64,000 nucleotides of DNA from Sphingopyxis terrae subsp. terrae NBRC 15098 (GTDB taxonomy: Bacteria > Pseudomonadota > Alphaproteobacteria > Sphingomonadales > Sphingomonadaceae), in contig NZ_CP013342.1 of assembly GCF_001610975.1 (NCBI RefSeq), positions 3,729,001 to 3,793,000 on the forward strand, in the 5' to 3' direction. Below are positions 1 to 8,518 of this stretch, in pieces. Each line of letters opens with the position of its first letter. Position 1 is the first letter of the stretch. Under the pieces are notes generated by a model. It did not search any database. It saw only the letters and a program-made list of their open reading frames with translations, and had not been told where the DNA came from. Position numbers and translations under genes: made by a program.

Positions 1-816
1 CGCGGTCATCGTGAAGGCGCCGATCAGGCGGTTGTCAGGACTGTAGCGCGCGGCGAAATGGCCCGTCACCGGTCCGCCGGGATAGCTGTATTCGACCCGC
101 GCGATCGGAATCAGCACGTCGGCTGCGCCATATTGGTCGAGGATGACGCGCCACCAGACGCGGCCGCGCCGTCCGGTCTGCCCCGGATTGAGCAGCAGCG
201 TGTCGGCGCCGGTGCCCGCGGTGCGGACATAGTCGATCGCGCTCTGCCCGGTATTATATTCGGCCCAGGCGCGCTGCCACGCGCTGCGCTGTTCGAATAC
301 CTGCTGAATGCCGTCGATCGAATAGACGGGAATCACCAGCAGCGGCGGCGAACGCAGGGTGCGGCCGCTGACGCCGAGGATCTGCCCGGCACGGACGCGG
401 TCGAACTGGACGCCCAGCGTCGCGACATAGCGGCGCGGCCCGACCTGTTCCTTTTCCACCACGATCGCGGTGACGATGCCGTCGAGTACCGAATCGGACA
501 GCGCCGGACCGTCGCTGCCGTTGGTCTTGCGATAGAGTTGCTGCCACCCCTTGCGCTGCGCCTCGCGCCATCCCTTTTCGCGCGCATCCTCCGGATTGTC
601 GCCGGTGACGTCGATCGCGATGCCGCTCGCCAGAAAATCGCCGCTGCTGTTGATCGGCGTGATCCCGCGGTCGCCATGCGCGATCTGCCCCTGGACGACG
701 CCGACGACAAGAATCAGCGTGAGGAAGCCGAGCAGGACGGCAAGCCGCCGGTCGCGGCCAAGAATTCCGCCAAGGTCGATGCGCGGAAGCGGGCGAAGGG
801 ATAGGGCGGAAATCAT
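1..816 (-). CDS. DUF2066-like membrane-anchored protein, 3' end cut off
   Basis: An open minus-strand frame runs from an ATG at 816 without a stop to the left edge (272 codons seen). A purine-rich AGAGAAGAG lies just upstream of the ATG. The product starts with an N-terminal membrane segment around residues 26-41 ([17 protein letters not shown]) and then a soluble, probably periplasmic part. The stretch [20 protein letters not shown] resembles the start of DUF2066-type domains (repeated Ala/Arg helix followed by a beta-rich part). It is divergent from purM, and a DUF2066 gene beside purM-purN is also known in Pseudomonas, which supports the family guess. Function is unknown. The other two frames on this strand are shadows. 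Confidence 0.7.
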   Translation of the reverse strand, partial: MISALSLRPLPRIDLGGILGRDRRLAVLLGFLTLILVVGVVQGQIAHGDRGITPINSSGDFLASGIAIDVTGDNPEDAREKGWREAQRKGWQQLYRKTNGSDGPALSDSVLDGIVTAIVVEKEQVGPRRYVATLGVQFDRVRAGQILGVSGRTLRSPPLLVIPVYSIDGIQQVFEQRSAWQRAWAEYNTGQSAIDYVRTAGTGADTLLLNPGQTGRRGRVWWRVILDQYGAADVLIPIARVEYSYPGGPVTGHFAARYSPDNRLIGAFTMTA

Positions 817-901
817 CTCTTCTCTGTTCTTTGCCCCGAAGTGCGGAGCCGGACAAGGAAATCATGGCATTTGTCGGCCGGAAGCGTTAGTCGCGCGGGC
901 C

Positions 902-2020
902 ATGGATTCCAAGCACAACCCGCCCGACGGCCAACCCGCCTCCTACACCTATGCGCAGGCCGGCGTCTCGATAGAGACCGGCAATGCGCTGGTCCGGGCC
1001 ATCGCCCCGCTTGCCCGCGCAACACGCCGCCCCGGCGCCGATGCCGACCTCGGCGGCTTTGGCGGCTTTTTCGACCTGAAAGCGGCGGGGTTCAACGATC
1101 CGCTGCTCGTCGCCGCGAACGACGGCGTCGGCACCAAGCTCAAACTCGCGATCGACGCGGGCAAGCATAACGGCGTCGGCATCGACCTCGTTGCCATGTG
1201 CGCCAACGACCTGATCGTGCAGGGCGCCGAGCCGCTGTTCTTCCTCGACTATTATGCCACCGGCAAGCTCGACAATGCGATCGCGACCGAAGTGGTCGCC
1301 AGCATCGCGGAGGGCTGCAAGCAGGCGGGCTGCGCGCTGATCGGCGGCGAAACTGCCGAGATGCCGGGGATGTATTCGGACGGCGACTACGATCTTGCGG
1401 GCTTTTGCGTCGGCGCGGTCGAGCGCGACCAGGTACTCACCGCCGACAAGGTCGCGGCGGGCGACGTGATCCTCGGCCTCGCTTCGTCGGGGGTGCATTC
1501 GAACGGCTTTTCGCTCGTGCGCCGCCTCGCCGCCGACAAGGGCTGGAAGCTCGACCGCCCGGCGCTGTTCGATCAGACCGTCCTGCTGATCGACGCGCTG
1601 ATGGCGCCGACGCGCATCTATGTGAAAAGCCTCCTGCCGCTCGTGAAGACCGGCAAGGTCCATGCGCTCGCGCACATCACCGGCGGCGGCCTGCTCGAAA
1701 ATATCCCCCGCGTGCTGCCCAAAACGCTCCACGCGCATATCGATGCCGACGCCTGGGACCAGCCGCGGCTGATGGCGTTCCTGCAGGCGCAGGGCAATAT
1801 CGAGCCCGAAGAAATGGCGCGCACTTTCAACTGCGGGATCGGCATGGCAGTCGTCGTCGCCGAACGCGACGTCGCGGCCGCGACCGAAACGCTCGAAGCA
1901 GCCGGCGAAACCGTCCACCGCATCGGCCACATCGCGGCGGGCGAAAAGGGCTGCACCGTGTCGGGCGGCGCGGAAACGTGGAGCGCGATGGGTGCGTGGA
2001 GCGCCACGCACCACGGCTGA
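902..2020 (+). CDS. purM: Phosphoribosylformylglycinamidine cyclo-ligase
   Basis: PurM (AIR synthetase) makes aminoimidazole ribonucleotide from FGAM with ATP in de novo purine synthesis. The 372-residue product has the expected length and the family landmarks: GVGTKLKLA near residue 78, [11 protein letters not shown] near 150, [13 protein letters not shown] near 200, [16 protein letters not shown] near 255 and FNCGIGM near 310. The frame is open well upstream, but the ATG at 902 starts just before the conserved [17 protein letters not shown] segment and gives the usual length. purN follows after a repeat-filled gap of about 117 bases, so the two purine genes are probably cotranscribed. Confidence 0.97.
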   Translation: MDSKHNPPDGQPASYTYAQAGVSIETGNALVRAIAPLARATRRPGADADLGGFGGFFDLKAAGFNDPLLVAANDGVGTKLKLAIDAGKHNGVGIDLVAMCANDLIVQGAEPLFFLDYYATGKLDNAIATEVVASIAEGCKQAGCALIGGETAEMPGMYSDGDYDLAGFCVGAVERDQVLTADKVAAGDVILGLASSGVHSNGFSLVRRLAADKGWKLDRPALFDQTVLLIDALMAPTRIYVKSLLPLVKTGKVHALAHITGGGLLENIPRVLPKTLHAHIDADAWDQPRLMAFLQAQGNIEPEEMARTFNCGIGMAVVVAERDVAAATETLEAAGETVHRIGHIAAGEKGCTVSGGAETWSAMGAWSATHHG

Positions 2021-2029
2021 CGCACATTT

Positions 2030-2117
2030 CCGTTCGCCCTGAGCTTGTCGAAGGGCCGTCCTTCCCTTTGGACCTTGAAAGAGAAGAACAGTGCTTCGAC
2101 AAGCTCAGCACGAACGG
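2030..2117. repeat. Inverted intergenic repeat with GAGCTTGTCGAAG arms
   Basis: Two arms between purM and purN pair with each other: CGTTCGCCCTGAGCTTGTCG near 2031 and CGACAAGCTCAGCACGAACG near 2097. They can form a long hairpin with about a 40-base loop. This GAGCTTGTCGAAG palindrome is a widespread dispersed element in sphingomonad genomes. It lies inside a probable transcript, so it may act as an mRNA-stability hairpin. Confidence 0.75.
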
Positions 2118-2137
2118 ATTGAAAGGGTGGCGCCGTG

Positions 2138-3085
2138 ATGAAAGCGAAAGTCGCGGTCCTCATCTCGGGCGCCGGGACAAATATGGCGGCGCTGCTCTAT
2201 GCCGCAAAGGCCGCCGGCTGCCCTTATGAACTGGTGCTGGTCGCGAGCAACAACCCGGAAGCGCCGGGCCTCGCGCTCGCCGCTGCCGAAGGCATTGCGA
2301 TCTGGGCGCAATCGCACAAGGAAATGTCGCGCGCCGCCTTCGACGCGCTGGTCGACGAACGGCTACGTGCCGCCGGCGCCGACTATGTCGCGCTTGCGGG
2401 CTATATGCGCATTCTCAGCGACGATTTCGTCGCCGGCTGGACCGACCGGATGCTCAACATCCATCCCAGTCTGTTGCCGCTCTACAAGGGGCTCGACACC
2501 CATCAGCGCGCGATCGACGCTGGCGACCGTTTCGGGGGGTGCAGCGTCCACATTGTCACGCCCGCACTCGACGATGGGCCGGTGCTGGCCCAGACCCCGG
2601 TCGCGATCGTGCCCGGCGACACCGCTGAAACATTGGCGGAACGCGTCCGTTTTGCCGAGCATCAGCTCTATCCCGCCGCGCTCGCCGCCTTCGTGACGCG
2701 CGAACGCGCACCCGACTGGCTGCTCGGCCGTGTCCGCACGCTGGCGATGGCGCTGCCCGAAGCCGACGAAGTGACGTCGCACGGCATGCCCTGTTTTGGC
2801 ATCGTCAAGGGCAAGAAATTCGCCTATTTCACGCACGACCACCATGGCGACGGCAAGACCGCGCTGCTGGTCAAGATCAGCGGCGCCGACGAGCAGGCGC
2901 AGCTCATCGAACTCGACGAAGCGCGCTATTACCGCCCCGCCTATTTCGGCGACGGCTGGATCGGCATCCGCCTCGACCTCGGCGATACCGACTGGGATGC
3001 GATCGGCGACTGGCTCCGCAAGAGCTGGCTGGCGATCGCGCCTAAAAAGCTCGCGGGGCTGATGGGGGTGGCGGAGGAATTTTAG
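2138..3085 (+). CDS. purN: Phosphoribosylglycinamide formyltransferase fused to a MmcQ/YjbR-like domain
   Basis: Residues 1 to about 190 are PurN, which transfers a formyl group from 10-formyl-THF to GAR in purine synthesis. Seen: the N-terminal ISGAGTNM loop, the catalytic Asn and His in MLNIHPSLLP, and the Asp in HIVTPALDDGPVLAQ. PurN is normally about 200 residues; this product is 315. The extra C-terminus, from VRTLAMALPEADEVTSHGMP to the end, matches the MmcQ/YjbR (DUF419) fold pattern: LPEA, then HG.P.F.V.GKKFAYF, and YYRPAYFGDGWIGIRLD. No stop or frameshift separates the two parts. The ATG at 2138 and the GTG at 2135 both sit behind AAAGGGTGG. The role of the second domain is unknown. 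Confidence 0.93.
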   Translation: MKAKVAVLISGAGTNMAALLYAAKAAGCPYELVLVASNNPEAPGLALAAAEGIAIWAQSHKEMSRAAFDALVDERLRAAGADYVALAGYMRILSDDFVAGWTDRMLNIHPSLLPLYKGLDTHQRAIDAGDRFGGCSVHIVTPALDDGPVLAQTPVAIVPGDTAETLAERVRFAEHQLYPAALAAFVTRERAPDWLLGRVRTLAMALPEADEVTSHGMPCFGIVKGKKFAYFTHDHHGDGKTALLVKISGADEQAQLIELDEARYYRPAYFGDGWIGIRLDLGDTDWDAIGDWLRKSWLAIAPKKLAGLMGVAEEF

Positions 3086-3108
3086 GCTCGGGCCGCAGTC
3101 AGCCAATT

Positions 3109-3191
3109 CGTCATCGCGAGCGGAGGGAAGCAACCCAGAGCAGATTACGCCCGCCCGGGATTGCCGCGTCGCTTCGCTCCTCGCAATGACG
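3109..3191. repeat. Palindromic intergenic repeat CGTCATYGCGAG
   Basis: The outer arms CGTCATCGCGAGCGGAGGGA (3109) and TCGCTCCTCGCAATGACG (3174-3191) are inverted copies. This looks like the common alphaproteobacterial dispersed repeat that begins CGTCATTGCGAG. It fills most of the gap between purN and the cardiolipin synthase gene. Confidence 0.75.
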
Positions 3192-3267
3192 CCAAGGATT
3201 CCCCACCTTTCCCCTTCCCCAAAATTCGCACTGGCATTTTGCGCCAAAGCACGATGAACTGGCGGCG

Positions 3268-4713
3268 ATGGAGTATGATTTCGCCCTGATCCTGTGGGCC
3301 GCGTACATCGCGGTCTTCATCGTCATCCTGGGCCGGATCATCCTGCGGCCGCAGCGCGAGCCCGCCTCACGGCTCGCGTGGTTGATCGCGACGATCGCGG
3401 TGCCGGTCGTCGGCATCCTCGCCTATCTGCTGCTCGGCGAGGCTCGGATCAGTGCTAAGCGCCGCGCGCGCTATGCCGCGATCGAGGCGCATCTGCCGCA
3501 CCCCAGCGAGAAGGACGCCGTCCGCCGCGCGCTCGCCCGCAGCGCCTGGGCGGCGCCCTTCGTGCTCGCCGAAACGGTGAACGCGCTGCCGCCGACCGCG
3601 GGCAATCGCGCCCGTCTCGCCGCCGACAGCAACGCCGCGATCCGCGAGATGGTCGACGACATCGACAATGCGAAGTCGACCGTCCACCTCTGTTTCTATA
3701 TCTGGCTCGCCGACAGTAACGGCTTCCGGATCAAGGACGCGCTGGTCCGCGCGGCCCGGCGCGGCGTGAAGGTCCGCGTCCTCGCCGACGCGCTGGGCTC
3801 GCGCGGTTTCATCCGGTCGGCCTATTGGATCGAGCTCGAAAATGCCGGGGTCGATGCGCGCATCGCGCTGCCGATCGGCGGGCTCATCTGGACGCTGATC
3901 CGCGGGCGCTTCGACCTGCGCAATCACCGCAAGCAACTCATCATCGACAATCGCATCGCCTGGTGCGGCAGCCAGAATCTCGCGGACCCCGAATTTCGCA
4001 TCAAGTCGAAATATGCGCCATGGGTCGACATCATGACGCGCTGGGAAGGCCCGGTAGTGCGAGACTGCCAGTTTGTCTTTGCCGCCGACTGGGAAAGCGA
4101 GCGCGGCGACGACATCGGCGACCTTTTGCAGGACGATGCCGAGCCGCCTGCCGCCGCCGACCCGGGCATCGCGGCGCAGGTGATCGCGACCGGCCCCAAT
4201 GTTCGTTATGCCGCGATGACCGCCTGTTTCACCGCGCTCATCCATTCGGCGCGGCACGAGCTGGTCGTCACCACCCCCTATTTCGTCCCCGACGAACAAT
4301 TGCTCTTCGCGCTGCTCGACTGCGCGCGGCGCGGCGTCGCGACGGTGATGATCGTGCCGCACCGCAACGATAGCCGCGTCGTCGCGGGCGCGAGCCGCAG
4401 CTATTATGCCGACCTCGTCGACGCGGGGGTAAAGCTCTACGAATATCGTCCCGGCCTGCTCCACGCCAAGACGATGGTGGTCGACGGCGAAGTCGCACTG
4501 ATCGGCTCCGCCAACCTCGATCGCCGCAGCTTCGAACTCAATTTCGAGAATAATATCCTGTTACGTGACAAGGCTTTCGCTACCGAACTTCGTACGCGGC
4601 AGGAAGTCTACCGCGCCGATTCGATACCCGTCGGCGCCGCCGATGTCGCATCCTTCGGCATCGTCCGGCGGCTGTGGCAAAACCTCGTCGCGACGGTCAG
4701 TCCGCTGCTCTAG
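3268..4713 (+). CDS. cls: Cardiolipin synthase, phospholipase D family
   Basis: Makes cardiolipin from two phosphatidylglycerol molecules at the inner membrane. The 481-residue length is typical of ClsA-type enzymes. Two hydrophobic N-terminal segments (about residues 3-25 and 37-56) anchor it. Two HKD (HxKxxxxD) catalytic motifs are present: HRKQLIIDNRIAWCGSQN near residue 222 and HAKTMVVDGEVALIGSANLD near residue 400. The start at 3268 gives the two membrane segments directly. It sits alone between a repeat and the tail-collar gene. Confidence 0.93.
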   Translation: MEYDFALILWAAYIAVFIVILGRIILRPQREPASRLAWLIATIAVPVVGILAYLLLGEARISAKRRARYAAIEAHLPHPSEKDAVRRALARSAWAAPFVLAETVNALPPTAGNRARLAADSNAAIREMVDDIDNAKSTVHLCFYIWLADSNGFRIKDALVRAARRGVKVRVLADALGSRGFIRSAYWIELENAGVDARIALPIGGLIWTLIRGRFDLRNHRKQLIIDNRIAWCGSQNLADPEFRIKSKYAPWVDIMTRWEGPVVRDCQFVFAADWESERGDDIGDLLQDDAEPPAAADPGIAAQVIATGPNVRYAAMTACFTALIHSARHELVVTTPYFVPDEQLLFALLDCARRGVATVMIVPHRNDSRVVAGASRSYYADLVDAGVKLYEYRPGLLHAKTMVVDGEVALIGSANLDRRSFELNFENNILLRDKAFATELRTRQEVYRADSIPVGAADVASFGIVRRLWQNLVATVSPLL

Positions 4714-4815
4714 CGCCAGCCGCTCCGCCACCGCCCGTTCCACCTGATTGCGGGCATGTTGACAGCGCTCCGCCCCTTCCCGAGAAGTGCGCTGCTAGAT
4801 CTGGGGGATTTGACG

Positions 4816-5244
4816 ATGGGCAAGGAATTCAATGCATTTTCGATCGTGGGCGTGGCGCTGCTGGCGACATCTGTGCCAGCCCATGCAGCGAGCGACCCTT
4901 TTATCGGCGAAGTAATGATGACAGCCGCGACCTTCTGTCCGCGCGGTTGGACCGAAGCCAATGGCCAACTCGTATCAATCAGCGAGAATATGGCGCTTTT
5001 TTCGTTGCTGGGAACGACTTATGGCGGGGATGGGAGCAAGACCTTTGCGCTCCCCGATCTGCGGGGACGCGCGCCGGTTCATGTAGGTAACGGCCGTGAC
5101 GTACCGCCGCTGGTGCTCGGCCAAAAGGGCGGCAACAGCAGCGTCGCCCGCGACCCCGCGGCGTCGGGCGCAGTCAAAACGCAGCCGACACTAGCCATTC
5201 GCTACTGCGTCGCGATCCAAGGCATCTACCCGTCGCGCAACTGA
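4816..5244 (+). CDS. Exported tail-collar (Mdp-like) protein, internally shortened
   Basis: A 142-residue protein with a Sec signal peptide (FNAFSIVGVALLATSVPAHA, cleavage near residue 24). The mature part has the phage tail-collar pattern: PFIGEVMMTAATFCPRGWTE, NGQLVSISENMALFSLLGT, TYGGDGSKTFALPDLRGRAP, then LGQKGGNSSV. The family end IYPSRN is also there. The Ser/Asn/Thr-rich stretch that family members normally carry between GQKGG and the QPxLAIxYCIAxxGIYPSRN end is nearly absent, so roughly 50-60 residues look deleted. The ATG at 4816 lies behind a GGGGGA ribosome site and starts the signal peptide. Function unknown. Confidence 0.75.
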   Translation: MGKEFNAFSIVGVALLATSVPAHAASDPFIGEVMMTAATFCPRGWTEANGQLVSISENMALFSLLGTTYGGDGSKTFALPDLRGRAPVHVGNGRDVPPLVLGQKGGNSSVARDPAASGAVKTQPTLAIRYCVAIQGIYPSRN

Positions 5245-5277
5245 AAAAGGCCGCCGGATCACTCCGGCGGCCTCTTT
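5245..5277. terminator. Bidirectional rho-independent terminator
   Basis: A GGCCGCCGGA/TCCGGCGGCC stem with a TCAC loop is flanked by AAAAA on the left and CTCTTT on the right. It starts at the stop codon of the tail-collar gene and lies 20 bases before the stop of the convergent ndk gene, so it can serve both. Confidence 0.8.
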
Positions 5278-5297
5278 GGCCTTGCGGCTCGGCTGGT

Positions 5298-5720
5298 TCA
5301 GCCGACGATTTCTTCGGGCTTGAAGAAATAGGCGATTTCGATCGCCGCATTTTCGTCGCTGTCGCTGCCGTGCACCGTGTTCGCTTCGATGCTTTCGGCC
5401 AGCTCCTTGCGGATCGTGCCGGGGGCCGCATCCTTGGGGTTGGTAGCGCCCATCACGTCGCGGTTACGCTGCATCGCATTCTCGCCTTCGAGAACCTGGA
5501 CGACGACCGGACCCGAGGTCATGAATTCGACGAGTTCGCCGAAGAAGGGGCGTTCCTTGTGGACCGCGTAAAAGCCCTCGGCCTGTTCCTTGGTCATGTG
5601 GATGCGCTTCGACGCGACGACGCGCAGGCCGGCGTCTTCCAGCATCTTGGTGACGGCGCCGGTGATGTTGCGGCGGGTCGCGTCGGGCTTGATGATCGAA
5701 AAGGTGCGGGTGACCGCCAT
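5298..5720 (-). CDS. ndk: Nucleoside diphosphate kinase
   Basis: Transfers the gamma phosphate of ATP to NDPs through a phosphohistidine. The 140-residue product has the family start [15 protein letters not shown], the [14 protein letters not shown] core, the PGTIRKE loop and the active-site His in NTVHGSDS. The frame is open further upstream, but the ATG at 5720 has an AGGAG site six bases ahead and gives the standard N-terminus. It ends against the shared terminator. Confidence 0.97.
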   Translation of the reverse strand: MAVTRTFSIIKPDATRRNITGAVTKMLEDAGLRVVASKRIHMTKEQAEGFYAVHKERPFFGELVEFMTSGPVVVQVLEGENAMQRNRDVMGATNPKDAAPGTIRKELAESIEANTVHGSDSDENAAIEIAYFFKPEEIVG

Positions 5721-5822
5721 TGGGAAAGCTCCTGCTTTATATCTTGTCGGAATGGGCGCGCCTCTAGCCGCGCTTTCGCCGCTCCGCAAGCAAAGAGCGC
5801 GGGGGCCTTTCCCGGCGCCGGA

Positions 5823-6359
5823 TCAGCCGCCGTGGCCGTAGGTGATCGACCCGTTGACCATGTCGCCCGCCTGCGTCGCCGTGACCTGCACGCCCGACTT
5901 GCTGTCGCCAGGCCGTTCGGCGCCGAACATAGCGGTTTCGCCGGCCTTGACCTCGGTCGTGATCTTCATGCCCGCGGCCTCGGCCTGCTTGCGGAAATGC
6001 GCGATCACGTCAGCGGCCTGGCCCTTGACCTCAAAGCTCGCCATGCCGCCAGCGCCATCCTTGTTCGTCGCGGTGAAGCCGCCCGTAACCTTTGCACCCG
6101 GATAGGGCGAGAAACCGGCGGGGAATTTCGCATTGCCCGCGCCGCCGCCGAACTGCATCTTGCCATCCTCGGTCTTGATGCTGATCGTGCCATTTTCGCC
6201 GCTGGTGTCGGACGTCACCTTATAGTCGGCGGTCTTTCCGGTTTCGGGGTCGGTGTAAGTGCCGCTGGCGACTTCCTTTTCAGATTTCGACCCGCACGCC
6301 GAAAGCGTTATCGCCAGCGCGATCGCGGTGCCAAGCGTCAATGTCCTGAGTGTCGCCAT
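5823..6359 (-). CDS. Putative lipoprotein of unknown function
   Basis: A 178-residue protein with a lipoprotein signal peptide: hydrophobic LTLGTAIALAITLSACG with the lipobox LSAC (Cys at about residue 22). The mature part is rich in Lys, Gly and Thr, with a basic-to-polar linker, a GAKVTGGFTATNK stretch and a C-terminal amphipathic helix (ADVIAHFRKQAEAAGMKI) followed by beta-rich sequence. It has a perfect AGGAGGT site upstream. I recognise no named family. It lies between ndk and holC on the same strand but has its own ribosome site and gaps of about 100 bases on both sides. Confidence 0.8.
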   Translation of the reverse strand: MATLRTLTLGTAIALAITLSACGSKSEKEVASGTYTDPETGKTADYKVTSDTSGENGTISIKTEDGKMQFGGGAGNAKFPAGFSPYPGAKVTGGFTATNKDGAGGMASFEVKGQAADVIAHFRKQAEAAGMKITTEVKAGETAMFGAERPGDSKSGVQVTATQAGDMVNGSITYGHGG

Positions 6360-6475
6360 AATCTACCTCCTGCTGCCCCGAATCTCTCGGCTGCTGTCCC
6401 TAGGGTGCGACCCGATTGCCGTCGGTGATCCCCCTCACAGAAGACGATCTGCCCCGGCTCGGCCAGCCTATCGCG

Positions 6476-6925
6476 TCACGGCCCTTCGGACCAGCGTCCG
6501 CGTTCATCCTGTTTCCAGAAGTGAATTTCTACGCCCTCGGCCGTGGTCAGCGCGCGCCAGGTCGCGCGCGCATCGTCGATGCGGCTGTTGTCGAACAACA
6601 GGAATGCGCGCTGGAACGCCAGCGCCTCTTCGCGCCATTCGCCATCGGCGAGCGCGACATGGGTGGCGCCGTTGATCGCCGGGGCGCTGAGCGTGCCCGC
6701 GAGCAGGATCGGCTCGATCGCCTCGTCCGGCGATCCCGCCGCGCCGTGCGGCAGGAAACTTGCCGGTTGCAGCGTCCACAGCGCCTCGTCAATCGCCTGC
6801 CGCTGCAACGCCGCGGCGGCGACGACGAGCAACCGGTTGCCGCCTTGCAATATGCGCGTGGCGATCGCGGGGAGCACCCGTTCGACCGGGTCGCGGGTCA
6901 GCCGATAGAAGTCGACGCGCGCCAT
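6476..6925 (-). CDS. holC: DNA polymerase III chi subunit
   Basis: HolC binds SSB and the clamp-loader psi subunit. The 149-residue product has the usual size and features: an N-terminal VDFYRLTRDPVERVLPAIA strand-helix, a LLVVAAAALQRQAIDEALWT segment, the FLPHG loop, and a C-terminal DDARATWRAL...WKQDERGRW ending. A GGGGAG site precedes the ATG. It follows pepA with a 15-base gap, so pepA-holC is an operon, a common bacterial pairing. Confidence 0.88.
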   Translation of the reverse strand: MARVDFYRLTRDPVERVLPAIATRILQGGNRLLVVAAAALQRQAIDEALWTLQPASFLPHGAAGSPDEAIEPILLAGTLSAPAINGATHVALADGEWREEALAFQRAFLLFDNSRIDDARATWRALTTAEGVEIHFWKQDERGRWSEGP

Positions 6926-6940
6926 GCTCCCCGAACCGGA

Positions 6941-8386
6941 TCAGCCTTCGTGATTGTCGGCGATATAGCGGTCGAGCAGGCGGACGCCATAGCCCGTCGC
7001 GCCCTTCGCCCACACCGGGCCGTCCTTGTCACTCCAGGCCGTGCCGGCGATGTCGAGGTGCGCCCAGGCGACTCCGTCCTCGACGAAGCGCTTGAGGAAC
7101 TGCGCCGCGGTGATCGAACCGCCTTCGCGCGGGCCGATATTCTTCATGTCGGCGATGGGACTATCGATCAGCTTGTCATAGGCCGGCGACAGCGGAAAGC
7201 GCCACAGCTTGTTGTTCGTCGCCTCACCCGCTGCGATCAGTTTTTCAGAAAGCCCGTCGTCATTGGCGAAAATGCCCGCATATTCGTGGCCGAGCGAGAT
7301 CACCATCGCGCCGGTCAGCGTCGCCAGATCGACGATGACCTTGGGCTCATAGACCTTCTGCGCCCAGGTGATCGCGTCGCACAGCACCAGCCGCCCTTCG
7401 GCGTCGGTATTGAGCACCTCGACCGTCTGGCCCGACATGGTGGTGACGATGTCGCCGGGGCGCTGCGCATTGCCGTCGGGCATATTTTCGACAAGGCCGA
7501 CGATGCCGACGACATTCGCCTTGGCCTTGCGGCCCGCGATCGCTTTCATCGCGCCCGCGACGGCGCCCGCGCCGCCCATGTCCCACTTCATCATGTCCAT
7601 GCCCGGGCCGGGCTTCAGGCTGATCCCGCCGGTATCGAAGGTCACGCCCTTGCCGATGAATACGACCGGCTTGTCGTCGGCATTGCCGCCGTTCCAGCGC
7701 ATCGCGAGCAGCCGCGGCGGCCGCACCGACCCTTGCGCGACGCCAAGCAGCGCGCCCATGCCGAGCGCCTTCATCTGCCGTTCGTCGAGCACCTCGATCT
7801 CGACGCCAAGGTCGGCCAGATGCTGGCAGCGCTCGACGAAGCTTTCGGGATAGAGGATGTTCGGCGGCTCGGCGACCAGCGTCTGGGTCAGCGCCACGCC
7901 GTCGGCAACCGCCGAATAGCTGCCCCAGCGCGCCGAAATATCGCCCGCGGGCGACGCGATCACGATGGTTTTCAGGCTGGGCTTGGCGGTGTCGGAAAGG
8001 CGGGTGCGATAGGTGTCGATGCGCCAATCGCGCAGCTTCGCACCCATCGCGAAGGCGAGCACATCATCCTCGTCGATCTGGCCCGCGCTCGCAAAATCGA
8101 CGTGCAGCACCGCCACGCCGCTCGTCTGCAGCCGCGCGGTCAGCGCGCCGCCGCCGCGCTCGAGATCATGGACCGTCCCTTCGCCGATGCCCACCAGCAG
8201 CAGCCGCGTGGCCCGGTCGCCATCGAAAGCGGCGGTTTCGGCCACCGAACCCGCGGCGCCGTCGAACCGCGCCTGCTTCGCCAGCGCGCCGAGCAACGCG
8301 CCGAGGGCGCCAGCCTCGCCCTTGCGGACCGGAAAAGCGACAACGTCGGCAGACGCATCGATTTGCGCGACAAACTGAATGTCCAT
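6941..8386 (-). CDS. pepA: Leucyl aminopeptidase (M17)
   Basis: A cytosolic two-metal aminopeptidase that removes N-terminal residues from peptides. The 481-residue product has the M17 core: FIGKGVTFDTGGISLKP, KWDMGGAGAVAGAM, NTDAEGRLVLCDAITWA and LTGAMVISLG. The Lys, Asp and Glu ligands of the two metals lie in these segments. The N-terminal 150 residues are the usual variable domain. The start at 8386 gives the family N-terminus (MDIQF). It is divergent from lptD across a 132-base promoter region and leads into holC. Confidence 0.96.
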   Translation of the reverse strand: MDIQFVAQIDASADVVAFPVRKGEAGALGALLGALAKQARFDGAAGSVAETAAFDGDRATRLLLVGIGEGTVHDLERGGGALTARLQTSGVAVLHVDFASAGQIDEDDVLAFAMGAKLRDWRIDTYRTRLSDTAKPSLKTIVIASPAGDISARWGSYSAVADGVALTQTLVAEPPNILYPESFVERCQHLADLGVEIEVLDERQMKALGMGALLGVAQGSVRPPRLLAMRWNGGNADDKPVVFIGKGVTFDTGGISLKPGPGMDMMKWDMGGAGAVAGAMKAIAGRKAKANVVGIVGLVENMPDGNAQRPGDIVTTMSGQTVEVLNTDAEGRLVLCDAITWAQKVYEPKVIVDLATLTGAMVISLGHEYAGIFANDDGLSEKLIAAGEATNNKLWRFPLSPAYDKLIDSPIADMKNIGPREGGSITAAQFLKRFVEDGVAWAHLDIAGTAWSDKDGPVWAKGATGYGVRLLDRYIADNHEG

Positions 8387-8518
8387 CTTTTAACTCTCTT
8401 ATGCGATGATTGATTGGAACGTGCCGGACCGATAGGGGTTTCGCTCGCGAGTTGCAAAACTAAAGCAGCCAGCCCGCAAAGGGTGGACGCAAGATAAGGT
8501 GTGGGACAAAGAAATTAA

